Assembly: GCA_037447655.1 (NCBI GenBank)
Contig: JBBHKE010001960.1
Coordinates: 1-64,000, forward strand
From: Zygnema cylindricum
Taxonomy: Eukaryota; Streptophyta; Zygnematophyceae; Zygnematales; Zygnemataceae
DNA: 64,000 bases
Direction: 5' to 3'
Numbering within the stretch: position 1 is the stretch's first letter; every line of letters starts with the position of its first letter. The position numbers were made by a program, and so were the translations under genes. The notes under the pieces were generated by a model. The model saw only the letters and a list, made by a program, of their open reading frames with translations, was not told where the DNA came from and did not search any database. This document shows, one piece after another, positions 21,360 through 32,727 of the stretch.

Positions 21360-22740
21360 CGCTAATTTAAAGCAATGAAAATAATAAACTTTATTATGCC
21401 AGTGTTCATCATATAATGTTGTGGCATAAAAGGCTTGAGCATGTGCATTTAGATAAATTAAAAAAAAAAATGAAAAAGATGGGAGTAGTGGAAGGGATTC
21501 AGTTTGGAGAAAGTGAGCATCTGAGTGACTGTAGTGGGTGTGCTCAAGGTGTAGTGGGTGTGCTTAAGGTAAGGCACAGAGGTTACCCTTCCCAAAAACA
21601 GCCACTTATAAAGGAGAAAAAGTTCTAGAATTGGTACACACAGAAATTTGGGGACCGGCAAAAGTGTCGTCGCCCAGAGGTAAGAGGTTTATGATGACTA
21701 TCACTGATGATAAGTCTCGGTATTCAAGAGTATATTTTCTAAAAAATAAATCAGAAAGCCCTAGAGTATTTTAAGCAATACAAAGCATGGAGTGAGAAAC
21801 TCCATGAAACCCCTATCAAAAGAGTGAGAAGTGATAATGGGGGGGGTAAATCTCAAACGATTTTGAGGATTTTCTGAGAGAAGATTGAGTACAACATCAA
21901 AAGACAATTCCATAAAATCCTCAACAGAATGATGTAGTCGAGAGATTGAATAGGACACTAAGTGAGAGTGCTAGAAGCATGTTGTCAGATAAGAAGATAA
22001 TAAAAAAAAATTGGGCTGAGGCAATGAATTGCGCCCATTATCACAAGAATAGAGTTTTTCTTCGGCAGTGAAAGGACAAACACTCTATGAGAGATTGACT
22101 GGAAGAAAACCAGATGTATTACCCCTAAATGACTTTGGTACTCAAATGTTCAATCTACATACAGATCGGTCAAACTCGAATTTAGATCCTAAAGCAAAAC
22201 CAGGATACGTGTTAGGTTATGATGAGGATGTAAAAGTGTATAGAGTTTATGATCTTAAAAATGAATATATAATTTTAGTCAAACACCTAGTACACCGCCA
22301 ATCGTTATTAGCGTTGTGTACGCTAATTCCGTCCCGCTTTTTTTTTTTTTAATTCTCAAATAGAATTATCCACACTATTTAAAAACAACCCTAATTCTCA
22401 ATTAGAATAGACGATTTCTTCAAAAATTTCCAAATTTCCAATTAGCGTAAACCACGCTAATTATTCGTATACGCTAAAAAAACTTACACGCTAATAACAA
22501 TTGGCGGTGTAGTTAGGGATAAAGGAAATCTGTAGATCCCTTTAACTATACAATGTCAGTCAAAATCAGATTTGAGTCAAAAAATTCAGATGACTTTGAG
22601 CTTCCTAACTATGTAAGTTTCCGAGAAGATGATAATCCTACAGGTACAAATCAGACCCAGGAGGAACAAGTTGTGGAACCTCAAGTGAAAACTCAGCTAG
22701 AGGCGGAAGACATGGAAAAAATTTAACTAAAATCAAGGGA
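21360..22740 (+). pseudogene. Copia integrase, broken and MITE-interrupted
   Basis: GAG-pre-integrase block MLWHKRLEHVHLDKLKKKMK with CSGC supplies the HHCC finger. LVHTEIWGPAKVSSPRGK and TITDDKSRYSRVYFLKN hold the first catalytic Asp, and VRSDNGG the second, with stops between (TAG near 21628, TAA near 21772). Then GQTLYERLTGRKPDVLPLND and KPGYVLGYDEDVKVYRVYDL mark the C-terminus. After KHLV the frame enters the MITE; the copia sequence resumes at 22512 with a VRDKGNL-type continuation. Confidence 0.8.
22291..22511. mobile_element. TA-flanked MITE, short form, in copia 2
   Basis: 221 bp with inverted ends TACACCGCCAATCGTTATTA (22291) and the reverse complement ending TTGGCGGTGTA (22511). 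Removing it with one TA restores the copia reading KHLVVRDK, which supports TA as the target duplication and CACCGCC as the true tip. Its inner sequence matches the ends of the 554-bp copy at 37802-38355, so it is an internal-deletion derivative. Superfamily unproven; TA target suggests Tc1/mariner-like mobilisation. Confidence 0.85.
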
Positions 22741-24535
22741 AAGGGGAGAAATCATTAGAAAGAATCCATAGCACCCATCTATTCGAATGACAAATTTTGA
22801 AAGAGGAAGGCAAAGCAGCAAAAGACCACAAGAAAAACAAGTTATTAACATTGTAACCAAATTGTCTTACCCAGATGAACCTCACACCTAAGGGAAAGCA
22901 ATGAACTGTATAAAGAGGAATCGATAGAAAACAGCCATTAATGAGGAAATAGCCTCAATTATGGCAGCCGATACTTGGGAGCCAAATAAGAATCGATGGA
23001 AAACAACCATTAATGAGCAAATGGCCTCAATTATGGCGGCCGATACTTAGGAATTAGTGGACTATCCACCTGACCGAAAGCTAATCAGGTGTAAATGGGT
23101 ATTTAAACTGAAATTCAACCAGGATAACACCATTGAGCGCTACAAGGCCTGGTTAGTGGCCAAAGGATTTACCCAGAAAGAGGGAATCGACTACGAAGAA
23201 ACATTTGCTCCGGTAGTCAAGCTTCTCTCCGTCCGTATTTTTCACAGTGATGCGGCAACGGAAGACATGAAAATGCACCAAATGGATATAAACAAGGCCT
23301 TTTTGCATGGAGAACTAGAAGACATGATTTTTATGCAACAACCCAAAGAATTTGTGGAGCAAGGGGAGGAGAGCAATGTATGCAATTGATCAAATCTCTA
23401 TATGGACTGAAACATGCGCCCCGACAATGGAATAAAAAGCTCGATGAGTTTCTTACAAGATTAGGATACATTCGGATCAGTTCAGATCACTCAATTTATG
23501 TGTTTAAAGATAAAGAAGGAATTATTTTTATAGCAATTTATATTGATGATTTGTTTGTATTAAGTAAGTCAATAGATAAAATATATAAACTGAAAATGGA
23601 TCTAAAAGGTATATTTGAGATAAACGATATGGGGGAGGCAAGATATACTTTGGGAATTCAAGTAGAGAGTGACAGAGATAGAAAGATAATCACACTAACT
23701 TAGAAGGAGGCCATTGGGAACATGTTGGAAATATTTCAAATGGACAAGGCTAATAGTGGTAAAACTCCTATGGAACTAAAAAAAGAAATTGAGGAGAGTG
23801 CGGAAGAGGGTGTTATAATTTTGGATGATGAATTAGGTCCTCAAGAGTAGAAGTTCATGCAGACTATTCCTTATAAACAAGTAGTTGGCAACCTAATCTA
23901 TTTTATGAATTGTACCCGGTCGGATTTGACTGCACCTGTAGGAGTGCTAAGTAGAAGTCTGAATACTTCCACTAAAAGAGATTAGGAGGCTGCTAAGAGA
24001 GTCCCCATATATCTTATAGGAACTACGAATCCATGGTTGCACTTCGGTGGTGACAATACTGACATCACCACTTGGAGTGATGCCAGTCATGGGGATGCTC
24101 CTATGAGGAGATGTACTTCTGGATATATATTGTATTTGAGAAATAGGGCTTGTTGTTGGAGCAGCAAATAGCGAAAGGATATTGCTCAGTCCATGATAGA
24201 GGGTGAGTATATAGCCTCTTGTTCGTCTGTGAAAGAATTGATGTGGGTGAGGTCTTTGCTTGTTGAGCTTGGTCATCATAAAAGTGGTGTTCAAAAAAAA
24301 AATTGTAATAATCAAGCAGCTATTGCCATTGATGCTAATCCCAAACACCATTTTAAAGCCAAACACATGGATATTACACTGAGTTTTGTTAGAGAGAAAG
24401 TAAAGAACAAAATAGTAAGTTTAGAGGTCAGACCAGATAGTGAGATGGTAATAAATATGATAACCAGCACCTTCCCCTAAATTAATCTTCTGTAGGGAGA
24501 AGTGTGGTCTTAAATTATAAAAAGAATAGAAAATA
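22740..24535 (+). pseudogene. Copia RT and RNase H, broken
   Basis: The N-terminal RT segment is duplicated in tandem (22919-23052, two 72-bp units). The main frames read KWVFKLKFNQDNTIERYKAW and KGFTQKEGIDYEETFAPVVK, MDINKAFLHGELEDMIF, then KSLYGLKHAPRQWNKKLDEF after a shift at 23380. The catalytic site is IYIDDLFVLSKS (YIDD). RNase H continues with IEGEYIASCSSVKELMW, NNQAAIAI and KAKHMDITLSFV to about 24480. At least five stops or shifts. Confidence 0.85.
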
Positions 24536-24542
24536 AGCGGAG

Positions 24543-25631
24543 TGTAGAAATGAATGGTTTCTGTTTGGTATTTTCTAAATATAAATTAGTGTAAAATAAA
24601 AGAGTAAAGAAGCAAAGGCAGCATGCCTCTTACTCCACTCTCAAGTCCTCACACTTGTCCCAATCACTGTCTTACTCCACTCTCAAGTCCTCACACTTGT
24701 CCCAATCACTGTCTTACTCCAATCTCAAGTCCTCACACTTGTCCCAATCACTGAATACCGGAGAGGAAGTTAGAGCCATGGCTGCCTTAGCTTCCCAAGG
24801 AGACAAGGAGCAGATCATATCAGAACTTCCAAAAGGGCTTTCGTAACTCGTATTTGATCGTGGTACCTACTATCTGTCAGAGTAGCCGGTTGCCGTTAGC
24901 TTTGTCCTATAGTCTAGAACCAGTAATGAGATATATAGGGTGCGATAACTATTTAAACATGTACACATAGCGAAATTCATTTAAGTGATAGAACTGATTT
25001 CCTGTAGCATGTAATCTGTTAGACGATAAATACCGCACGAAACAAATGATCTGAACATTTGTTTCAACGGCTTATATTAAAAGCCGATTAGATTCGACGG
25101 CCATGGTGCGAGCCGACATCATTTTGGCTGCTTTGAATTTCCGCCTCACCAATGGAAACATGGCGCTACCATATTGCCTCGCAGCATTTGTGGAGCGCAC
25201 CAGAACGAGTCTGGATATGACGGGCGTCCACTTTCTGGCCATGTCGTATAGTGGCCGTACAAAAAGTACTCCGCCGCTTGTACCTTTCTCTACCACACAA
25301 TCATTTGATTGGTGCCACACTTTGGTACAAGGGGGTTCAGAGAGGGGATTGGGACTTAGACAAATCGTAGGTAGATGCCTCTCTCTTAGAGCACATCTGT
25401 ACAAAAGGTCAACTTTGACCATCTATTACTCACTGCTCAGGGGATCAAAATTAAGTAATTCTTTTTGCAGCAAACTCACGGGAGTCTTATCTTCAAAGGG
25501 ATGAAATCAATTAAGTATGGTGTTTTTCAGCGTGAGAGTCACTCTCGTTCAAACTCAAAAGGGTAAGGGATATGCTAGGGGCTTCTAGTGAGCTGCCTAC
25601 TTTGAGGACCAATAGAGGTCTCAGAGTTACA
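24543..25631 (+). repeat. Copia LTR, element 2
   Basis: 1089 bp, from TGTAGAAATG after the polypurine tract (AAAATAAGCGGAG) to GAGTTACA. Longer than the element 1 LTR mainly because of a three-fold 42-bp tandem repeat at 24629-24754. Followed by about 70 bp of unassigned sequence before the next MITE. Confidence 0.8.
24629..24754. repeat. 42-bp tandem repeat, three units, in copia LTR
   Basis: Units at 24629-24670, 24671-24712 and 24713-24754 start CTTACTCC and end CCCAATCACTG(T/A), nearly identical. The element 1 LTR has a single diverged unit at the same position (around 19698-19738). Confidence 0.9.
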
Positions 25632-25712
25632 TGCTGAATTAAAGACAATGGGAGCCCAATCAAGACAAATGATACGTTCAAGATGTCCAAAGTGTACTGT
25701 ATAGACTACTGT

Positions 25713-27562
25713 TATTGTTGGGTATCGATGACCTTTTGCCGATTTTCGATACATATCGAATTTTAGGTACCCGATAGTCGATATATCGCTTCGATATATC
25801 AAAAATCAAAATATCGCGATATATTGCCAATATATCGTATCGCCAATATATCGTATCGCTAATATATCGAGGCATTTAAAAAAAATGAAAATTTTCACAG
25901 GTCTGTAAACTCACGTGATTTCGGACAAGGTGACTGTAAAATCTTTGCCGAAAGAAATAAAGTTTTTTCCTGAAAGTCAGCAGAGTGAAGAAGATCTTTG
26001 AGGTAGATCGACGTAGTACACTTGCGAAGTACACGTACATAATACGCAAGTACGGATTTCTATACGAAAATGGTCGGTTTTCAAATCTTTGACGATTTTA
26101 AAGATTTGATCGTCAACTTACAATGAACCACTTAAATCAAAACACGTATGTAAAAACTTGTTTACAGACGATACGCGATATAACCAAGGCCTGTGTAATA
26201 CATAAATTTTGCAGTGTGTAATATCACAAAAACCTCTGATGTAACCATACCCCAAATAAATAATTATATGAATTACAGAATTAGTATTTTTTTGTCAGTT
26301 ACATTTTGCGGCGTCTACCTTTAAGTCACGGCCAAAAATCACGCCGTACATGGTGTATCACACAATTTGTCTTTTTCTCTAAAATTACATATTATATAAA
26401 AATATTAAATATTAAATTTAAAAAAATACTATATATCGCGAAATATATCGCGATAATTTATGTTGGTCTTTGTAATAGGATCTCCTACCTCTCAAAAAAT
26501 CCCATTACTACCACTAATTTCAATCACACATTCCACACATTTGAAAATATGCATTCATATTGGACATCACTCACATAAGGATAAATTTTAAATTAGAAGA
26601 AGCTTCAGTCCTCATAACATTAGCTTGGTCCCTTACCCTAGTGGCTGAACCCTCCTTATCAAAGTGTTTTCCACTACTCTCCACTCTTAATAATTCTATC
26701 TTTTAACTACTAAAACACTACTTAGTTTGTAAGAGATTTCAGTGCAAAAATGCCATTGCTCCAATTTGGTTTTAATCGCTCACACCTAAGATTAGTCAGA
26801 ATTTCCACAAACTTTTCCAAAGGAAAAGATGTCTACTCTTTTTTTACACTTCACAATTTATCCATCACCGCCTTTGACTAGCCAAGCCACTTCACTATTT
26901 ATCCATCATCGCCCTTGACCAGCCAGGCCAGAGTCAACGCTCTGTTAATCAGGTTTTACCTGGGCCAATCATTGATCAGCAAGGACTCGGACTGACCAAT
27001 GCAAAAACGTGCGAAATCTCTTACTAACTACGTAGCACTTACTAACCAATAAAACGCTACGTTTCACTACATAACATTTACGTGGCAAATGTACCAAACG
27101 AACGCGACTTCAAGACGAACATATGCGGCGAATTTCACATAATAAAACTATTCCACGAATTTCACTAAGGAAGTGACGATTCGTATTCAAATTAGAACAA
27201 ACAAACAAATCACGCATGCTGACTAAATGTTTCATTAGTACTTTCAAACATACACTCAAAGGACTTCAGTACTAATTTGACCATAAACCCGCTTCAATGA
27301 TACCTATTTTAGTTTGACCCTCGCAGATCACCTAAATACACCCATCGCTATATCTTCAATTGCAACTTCAAATATAATTTTTTCGTTCTACCAAATTGAT
27401 AACTTTATAATCCTAACCCTTAAATAGCCATTACAACCAAGTTCGATCCAATATTACTGTTACAGTCTCGATACGATATATCGAGGATTTTACTTGATCG
27501 ATCTTCAAAATATATCAAATATCATATTATCGCGATATAAAATTACCCGATACCCAACACTA
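25713..27562. mobile_element. hAT-like MITE split by a gypsy solo LTR
   Basis: Ends TATTGTTGGGTATCG (25713) and CGATACCCAACACTA (27562) are inverted repeats. The flanks ACTACTGT (25705-25712) and ACTGATGT (27563-27570) agree at 6 of 8 positions, as expected of an aged 8-bp hAT target duplication. The body is rich in TATCG and TCGATATA palindromes. The gypsy solo LTR at 26471-27464 interrupts it; without that insert the MITE is about 850 bp. Confidence 0.75.
26471..27464 (-). repeat. Gypsy solo LTR
   Basis: 994 bp, TGTAATAGGATCTCC to ACTGTTACA, full length, with no internal region on either side. Target duplication GTCTT (26466-26470) and GTCTC (27465-27469), 4 of 5. About 35-40 bp near 26883-26925 are a local duplication of the CACTTCACTATTTATCCATC block, explaining the extra length. 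Typical product of recombination between the two LTRs of one element. Confidence 0.88.
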
Positions 27563-29052
27563 ACTGATGTTGTCTTTTTCCAGAATAGTATCTCATTTGT
27601 TTACCACGATAATCGAAACTTTTCCTTCTTCCGTAATTCTATTCCTAATCAAAAATCTTGCAAAACATTGAAATGAAACTTCAATTTTCCTTGAAAACTC
27701 CCATTTGCATTCACATGAGGTTTCACTCATTCACATTTGAATTTCGAATTCGCGTTCAAATTCGCATTCAAATTCTTGTTTGAATTCACGTTTTTCACAT
27801 TAATTTGTAGAAAGACCTGACCGCCTTCTATTCATATATAACCGAAGCGTCCAAAAAACATCCTCCTCCTATTAATTTTGTGGTTTTGCTTCCTGAAATC
27901 AAACATTTTGGCACTATTTTGAATCATTCACGTTGCATGTTTTAGTCTTGTTAAATTTGTACAATTAACATTTTTTGACATTGTTGTGGATGGTTATCGC
28001 CACAAATTTCGAAATGATCTAAATGGAACAAATGATATATTTTCGCATTATTATGAACTGCACACATAACGCATTTTGGAATTATCTGATTGGCACAACA
28101 ACATTATTACTCTGAATGGTACATGTGACAAACTTTGGACTTGTCTAATCAGTTCATAAACAACGAAAACATGTTCACTAAACATCGATAGTCTGAGTTA
28201 GTATGAACTATTTCATTAATATATATTTTTTTTTGCAATGTCACTTAAACCAACACTCAAGCCATCATTTACGTATTTTCGGAAGTTTACTCCTGCATAT
28301 ATATAGAAATCGAAAAGATGAAAATATAATGAAGGTAAAGATTAGTAAGAAAAATAGGAAAAAGAGTTGCATACCGTTTCCGTTTCGAAAGAAAGACAGC
28401 GGTCCATTTGCAATCTATGACGGCGAAAGAGGAGGCGACATCCTTGTTGAAAAAATAGAGAGATTTTTAGGATGGCAGCGCAGTCGTCGGATTTTAAGGA
28501 TGGCGGCGCAGTCGTCAGATTCCACTAGGGAACCAAAAAATAAAAAAAAGTGGTTGTGATTGGTTTAGAAAGGTTCTATTTTGTGAGATTTGTCTGCATT
28601 TGGCGTTACGTTACGCCACATATCACCCACCCCAAATGTTGTATATTTACTATATTTCTATATTTTTTATTACTTTAATTCATGCGCTAGTGTGGTATAT
28701 GTAAATGTTCACACGGACGACAATGCTGTCGATAAACGGAGCTATGCAAACGTTTTTTTTTATGTGATTTAGTCTTTTTGTTTACTGCAATTTCACATGC
28801 GAGCGCGATTCTATCAAATCATTCTTAGTACCTTTTTACTTATAAAATTACAATTTTGCGCGGCCAAACACCGTCCATACTTCACACTATTTAAAATGAA
28901 CCTATATCAAAAAATTTAACGCTAATTGAAAGGTACCTTAAATGGTGTAAAGAATAATTTAGAATTATGTACTCTATTTAATGCAATAGAGTCGAAATTT
29001 AGGGTGACGAAATTAGCGTTCATAACTCTAATTACATTTCTCGGTGTCTTAT
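27563..29052. repeat. Flank duplicated from 7342-9436, plus MITE-like end
   Basis: 27563-28930 matches 7342-9436 in the same orientation with two large deletions. No gene is supported; the 118-residue frame at 28203-28559 is not shared in the duplicate. From about 28700 to 29048 the sequence also resembles, inverted, the MITE at 37303-37799 (shared TTTAAATAGTGTG and CTCTAATTAC blocks), ending TCTCGGTGT next to gypsy C. Confidence 0.6.
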
Positions 29053-30022
29053 TGTAACAGTAATAGCGGATCGAACTTGTCTATATAGGGGTTTTTATGT
29101 GTTATGATTATAGAGTACTAAATTTGGTAGACGTCCGCGAAAGAATCACGCTATTTGGAGTTATATTTTAAAAGTTATAGCGATGGGTGTATTTAGGTGA
29201 CAGTGTGGGGGTCTAAATAACAAGTGGGTGTCATTGAAACGGGTTAAGGGTCAAATTAGTACCGAAATTACGCGTGTACGTTTCATAAAGTTGTAATGAA
29301 ACGTTTAGTATGCACGGTGGTACTTTTCTTACAAATTTTAGTACGAAACGTCACTTTCACTTAAGGGAATTTCGAAGGAAGTTTCGCGTGCGAAATTTGT
29401 TAGGCACGATCGTGCGAAGTCGCGTTTCGTTTGGCGCGCACTTTTGCACGTAAATGTTACGTATTGAAATGTAACGTTTGATTAGTTAGTAAAGTGCTAA
29501 GTAGTTAGTAAGAGATTTCGCACGTTTTTGCATTGGTCAGTCTGAGTCTTTGCTGATCAATGATTGGCCCAGGTAAAAGCCAATTAAAACGGAGCGTTGA
29601 CTCTGGCCTGGTTAGTCTATGGCGATGATGGATAAATAGTGAAGTGTAAGAGGAGCGTAGACATCTTTTCCTTTGGAAAAGTTTGTGGAAACTCCGGCTG
29701 ATCTTGGTCTTGAGCAATTAATACCAAATTGGAGAAAAGGCATTTTTGCATTGAAATCTTTTACTAACTAAATAGTGCTTTAGTAGTTAAGAGATGGAAT
29801 TATTAAGAGTGGGGAGTAATGGAAAACACTTTAAGGAGAAGGGTTGAGCCACGAGGGCAAGAGACCAAGCTAATGTTATGTGGACAGAAGCTTCTTCTAA
29901 TTTAAAGTTTATCCTTATGTGAGTGTGGTCCAATGTGGATGTGTATTTACCAATGTGTGGAATGTGTGGTTGGGATTGTTTGTGGTAATGGGATTTTCTA
30001 AGAGGTAGGAGATCCTGTTACA
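29053..30022 (+). repeat. Gypsy C 5' LTR
   Basis: 970 bp, TGTAACAGTAATAG to GATCCTGTTACA. The two LTRs of C differ at many scattered positions, including small indels near 29080-29130 against 35880-35930, so the insertion is not recent. Confidence 0.9.
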
Positions 30023-30024
30023 TA

Positions 30025-30042
30025 TGGTATCAAAGCTTTGGT
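30025..30042 (+). promoter_or_regulatory. Primer-binding site of gypsy C
   Basis: TGGTATCAAAGCTTTGGT, two bases after the LTR. Matches the plant initiator-Met primer-binding site over its first 12 bases with one mismatch. Confidence 0.85.
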
Positions 30043-30803
30043 TAGAAACCAATGAGAAGTTTGCTCACTCGAATATCGACTGTCGTGACCTGTGAGGGTG
30101 CCCTAACCTGTGTCGGTAGAACCACAATGTCAAGTGGGAGGGGATTGGAGGGAAACTGAGTGATCACACTGCCAGCGGCCGCTGGATAGATGTGGGGCGT
30201 GCTCAGGTCCTAAAGACTAAGGCGGGGTGGGCAGTGTAGCCACTGCTGAAACTCACTCCAATTACCTAGAGGCCAAACAAACTTGCCTTCTCCTAGCAAT
30301 GATTCATGTGTAGAGGGAGGGCTCGAAGCCATGAAGGGTGAGGATGTGAGGATTAGAGAGTAAAAGATCTTGATGTAGTGGGAAGTGGGAAATTTGCTAA
30401 TTGAGGAGAAGGAAAGTGGAGTACTTTACTTCTTCAAGAGCAAAAGAATCTAGAAATGACTCAAAACTTTTCAAACCCTAAATTGTTACCTTTGATTGCT
30501 TTCAGTTTTGTTGTTGTAAAATTTGTGGTTAAATCTTACCTTTGAGAGCTTTCAATTTTGCTGTTGCAAAATTTGTGGGGAAATTCTTACCTTTTGTTTC
30601 AATGTTGGGAAATTGAAGTTTGAATTTGCACTAACTTACTGTCAATGTTTTTTTTATTTATTTCTCTGATTTTGACATTTTCACAGGATTCGTTAAAGAG
30701 AAGAAGTCTTGGATTGGAACAATCTTAGGACTTCAAATCTGCAGCAAATTTCTTTGGGAAATTATTTTCTTTCTTTCCTTTTGTTTGATTTCATTGTGTG
30801 ATA
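30043..30803 (+). other. Gypsy C leader
   Basis: Untranslated leader between the primer-binding site and the gag ATG, similar to A and B in reverse orientation. No conserved frame; presumed to hold packaging signals by position only. Confidence 0.55.
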
Positions 30804-32130
30804 ATGACAAATTCTGCATGGAAACGTGAAATGGAGAATGCTTTGAATGTGTTGAAGAAGCGTACTGTGAAATTGGTCAAAAGATTTAATAATCATGTTG
30901 TCGTTGTGGATGAAACCATTTCCGAATTGAAAAGTGAATTGAAAGTTGTTAAAGAAAATGGAAATGTTTCAAATGAGAAATTAGATGAACTTATTAACTT
31001 AATTCAGACCAAGAATGATATTAATGACCAAAAGGGTGAAAGTAGTAAAAGGAAAGACAATTTTAGGGAAGATGATCATGATAGACCTAAGAAGATAAGA
31101 GATCTGAAATTGTCTATTAGTGAGGCACCATCGTTTGATGGTAAGAAGATTGATAAGTTGGATGCTTGGATTTTTCATATGGAGTATTATTTGGAATCAA
31201 GAAATTGTGATCGTGATGATTACACTTCTTTTGTTGTTAGCTGTCTGAAAGACGATGCTTAGATTTGGTATTACACTCAGAGAACGTCTAAATTGATTCA
31301 TGATAATGCTAATTGGGAAACTTTTATAACCGCAATCAAATCGCGATTCTTGTCTGTCACTATTAAATCCAGAATGGAAGAAAAGTGGCTCAACTGTAAG
31401 CATGCTTGATCTGTGAAGAATTACATTGTGGAATTTGACTCATCTAGCATTCACGTCATAGGTTTGACTGATGAAATGGCTAAGTTGCATTTTTTAAATT
31501 ATCTAAACCCTATACTGAAATCAGAATTGGAACATCAAAAATTTAATATTTTGAAAGAATAACAAGACAAGGCATTAGAATTAGAGGATCAGTTGGGGTA
31601 TAATCGCGAAACTAGATCACTTAGGGGTAATTTGAATGAAGTATCAGAGTGGGATGAGGGGGAATTTGTGGATGAGAGTCTGAATGGTGGTCTCGTGAAT
31701 AGGCAAAATATTTTCAGGGGAAATCAAAAGGGTAGACAGAGTGTTAATAGAGGAAACAAATTTAACAATAGAGGGGGATACATTAAGAGTCCTAAACGAA
31801 GCATTAATGCTCAGAAGCCTAACCTTACCATCCTCACATGCACTATTTGTCAGAAAAAGGGTCATAGAGCATTTGAGTGTGCACAACTGAAAAAGATTAA
31901 TTGTTATATCTCTGGAGAGGAGGGACATTTTAGTAGAGAGTGCACAAAACCCAAAAAGAAAGTCACTTGTTAATGCGGAGATCCAGATCATTACGCTAAA
32001 GACTGTACAGATAAAGGTTCTCTCAAAACATTCGATGTAAATGAAGGTCTCTAAGAGGATATTGCATTATACCTAGCTGAGCAAGAAGCTCGGGAGGTGG
32101 GAAACGCAAAGGACTAACTAAAAGTCCTCG
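30804..32130 (+). pseudogene. Gypsy C gag with CCHC knuckles, broken
   Basis: ATG at 30804 starts MTNSAWKREMENALNVLKKR; the GTG at 30798 is rejected because the family start is this ATG. Gag domain LSISEAPSFDGKKIDKLDAWIF, interrupted by TAG at 31260-31262, TGA near 31408 and TAA near 31560. Knuckles: CTICQKKGHRAFEC intact, CYISGEEGHFSREC with one Cys lost (to Ser), and a third, broken by TAA at 31971-31973, that ends GDPDHYAKDC. Short tail EDIALYLAEQEAREVGN. Confidence 0.88.
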
Positions 32131-32317
32131 GTTGAGTAAACCAGATCTAGAAGTTAAAGAGTTAACTCTAGAGGGCAAATTAATGAATGGAAAAGTTAGG
32201 ATAGCTGAATTTATTATGATTCTCACTACACTACATAGTTTAAAGAATCCTTCTGATGAAATTCTCAACAACAGACCTATGTTATGAGAGTTAAGTAATG
32301 ATGACACCAGACACAGT

Positions 32318-32720
32318 TTGATTAGATTCGAGTCATTAGTGGAAGGAAAACCGTTGAGAGTAATGGTTGATTCAGGTGCCACACATAATTTTATTTCACA
32401 TAGATTTGTAAAGGAAAATAAAATTCCTACGGTCATAAAGGAAAAGCCTTTACATGTTCAAGTGGCAAATGGTAATAAGTCCACATTAGACTTACAAACT
32501 AACACGATAGAAGTTGATATCCAGGGTCATAAAATGAAAGTTGTGTGTGAAATAATGAATTTGGGAAGTGAATAACTAATTCTGGGAAAGCCTTGGTTAA
32601 TTGAACACAATCCTCAAATTAATTGGGAAATTAACACCTTGAAAGTGAAGTCTGGAAACGGTTGGAAGGTTTTGCAAGCATTATCTCCTAATAAATTTGT
32701 AGGAATCATATAAATAACAT
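32318..32720 (+). pseudogene. Gypsy C protease
   Basis: IRFESLVEGKPLRVMVDSGA then THNFISHRFVKENKIPTV: the aspartic protease DSG is intact, unlike in A, B (stop) and D (DSC). Then VQVANGNKSTLDLQTNTIEV and CEIMNLGSE, a TAA at 32573-32575, and LGKPWLIEHNPQINWE afterwards. Confidence 0.88.
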
Positions 32721-32727
32721 AACCAGA

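Larger units (their letters stand above)
20836..25631 (+). mobile_element. Ty1/copia element 2 without 5' LTR
   Basis: Gag end, protease, integrase, RT, RNase H, polypurine tract and complete 3' LTR, all on the plus strand with many stops and shifts. The 5' LTR, primer-binding site and most of gag are missing; its left end abuts the inverted protease fragment. A TA-flanked MITE (22291-22511) is inserted in the integrase C-terminal region. Inactive. Confidence 0.88.

Noticed and set aside
25103-25504. 133-residue plus-strand frame starting MVRADIILAALNF
   Set aside because: Lies inside the copia LTR 24543-25631; the equivalent part of the LTR at 19625-20657 is not open.
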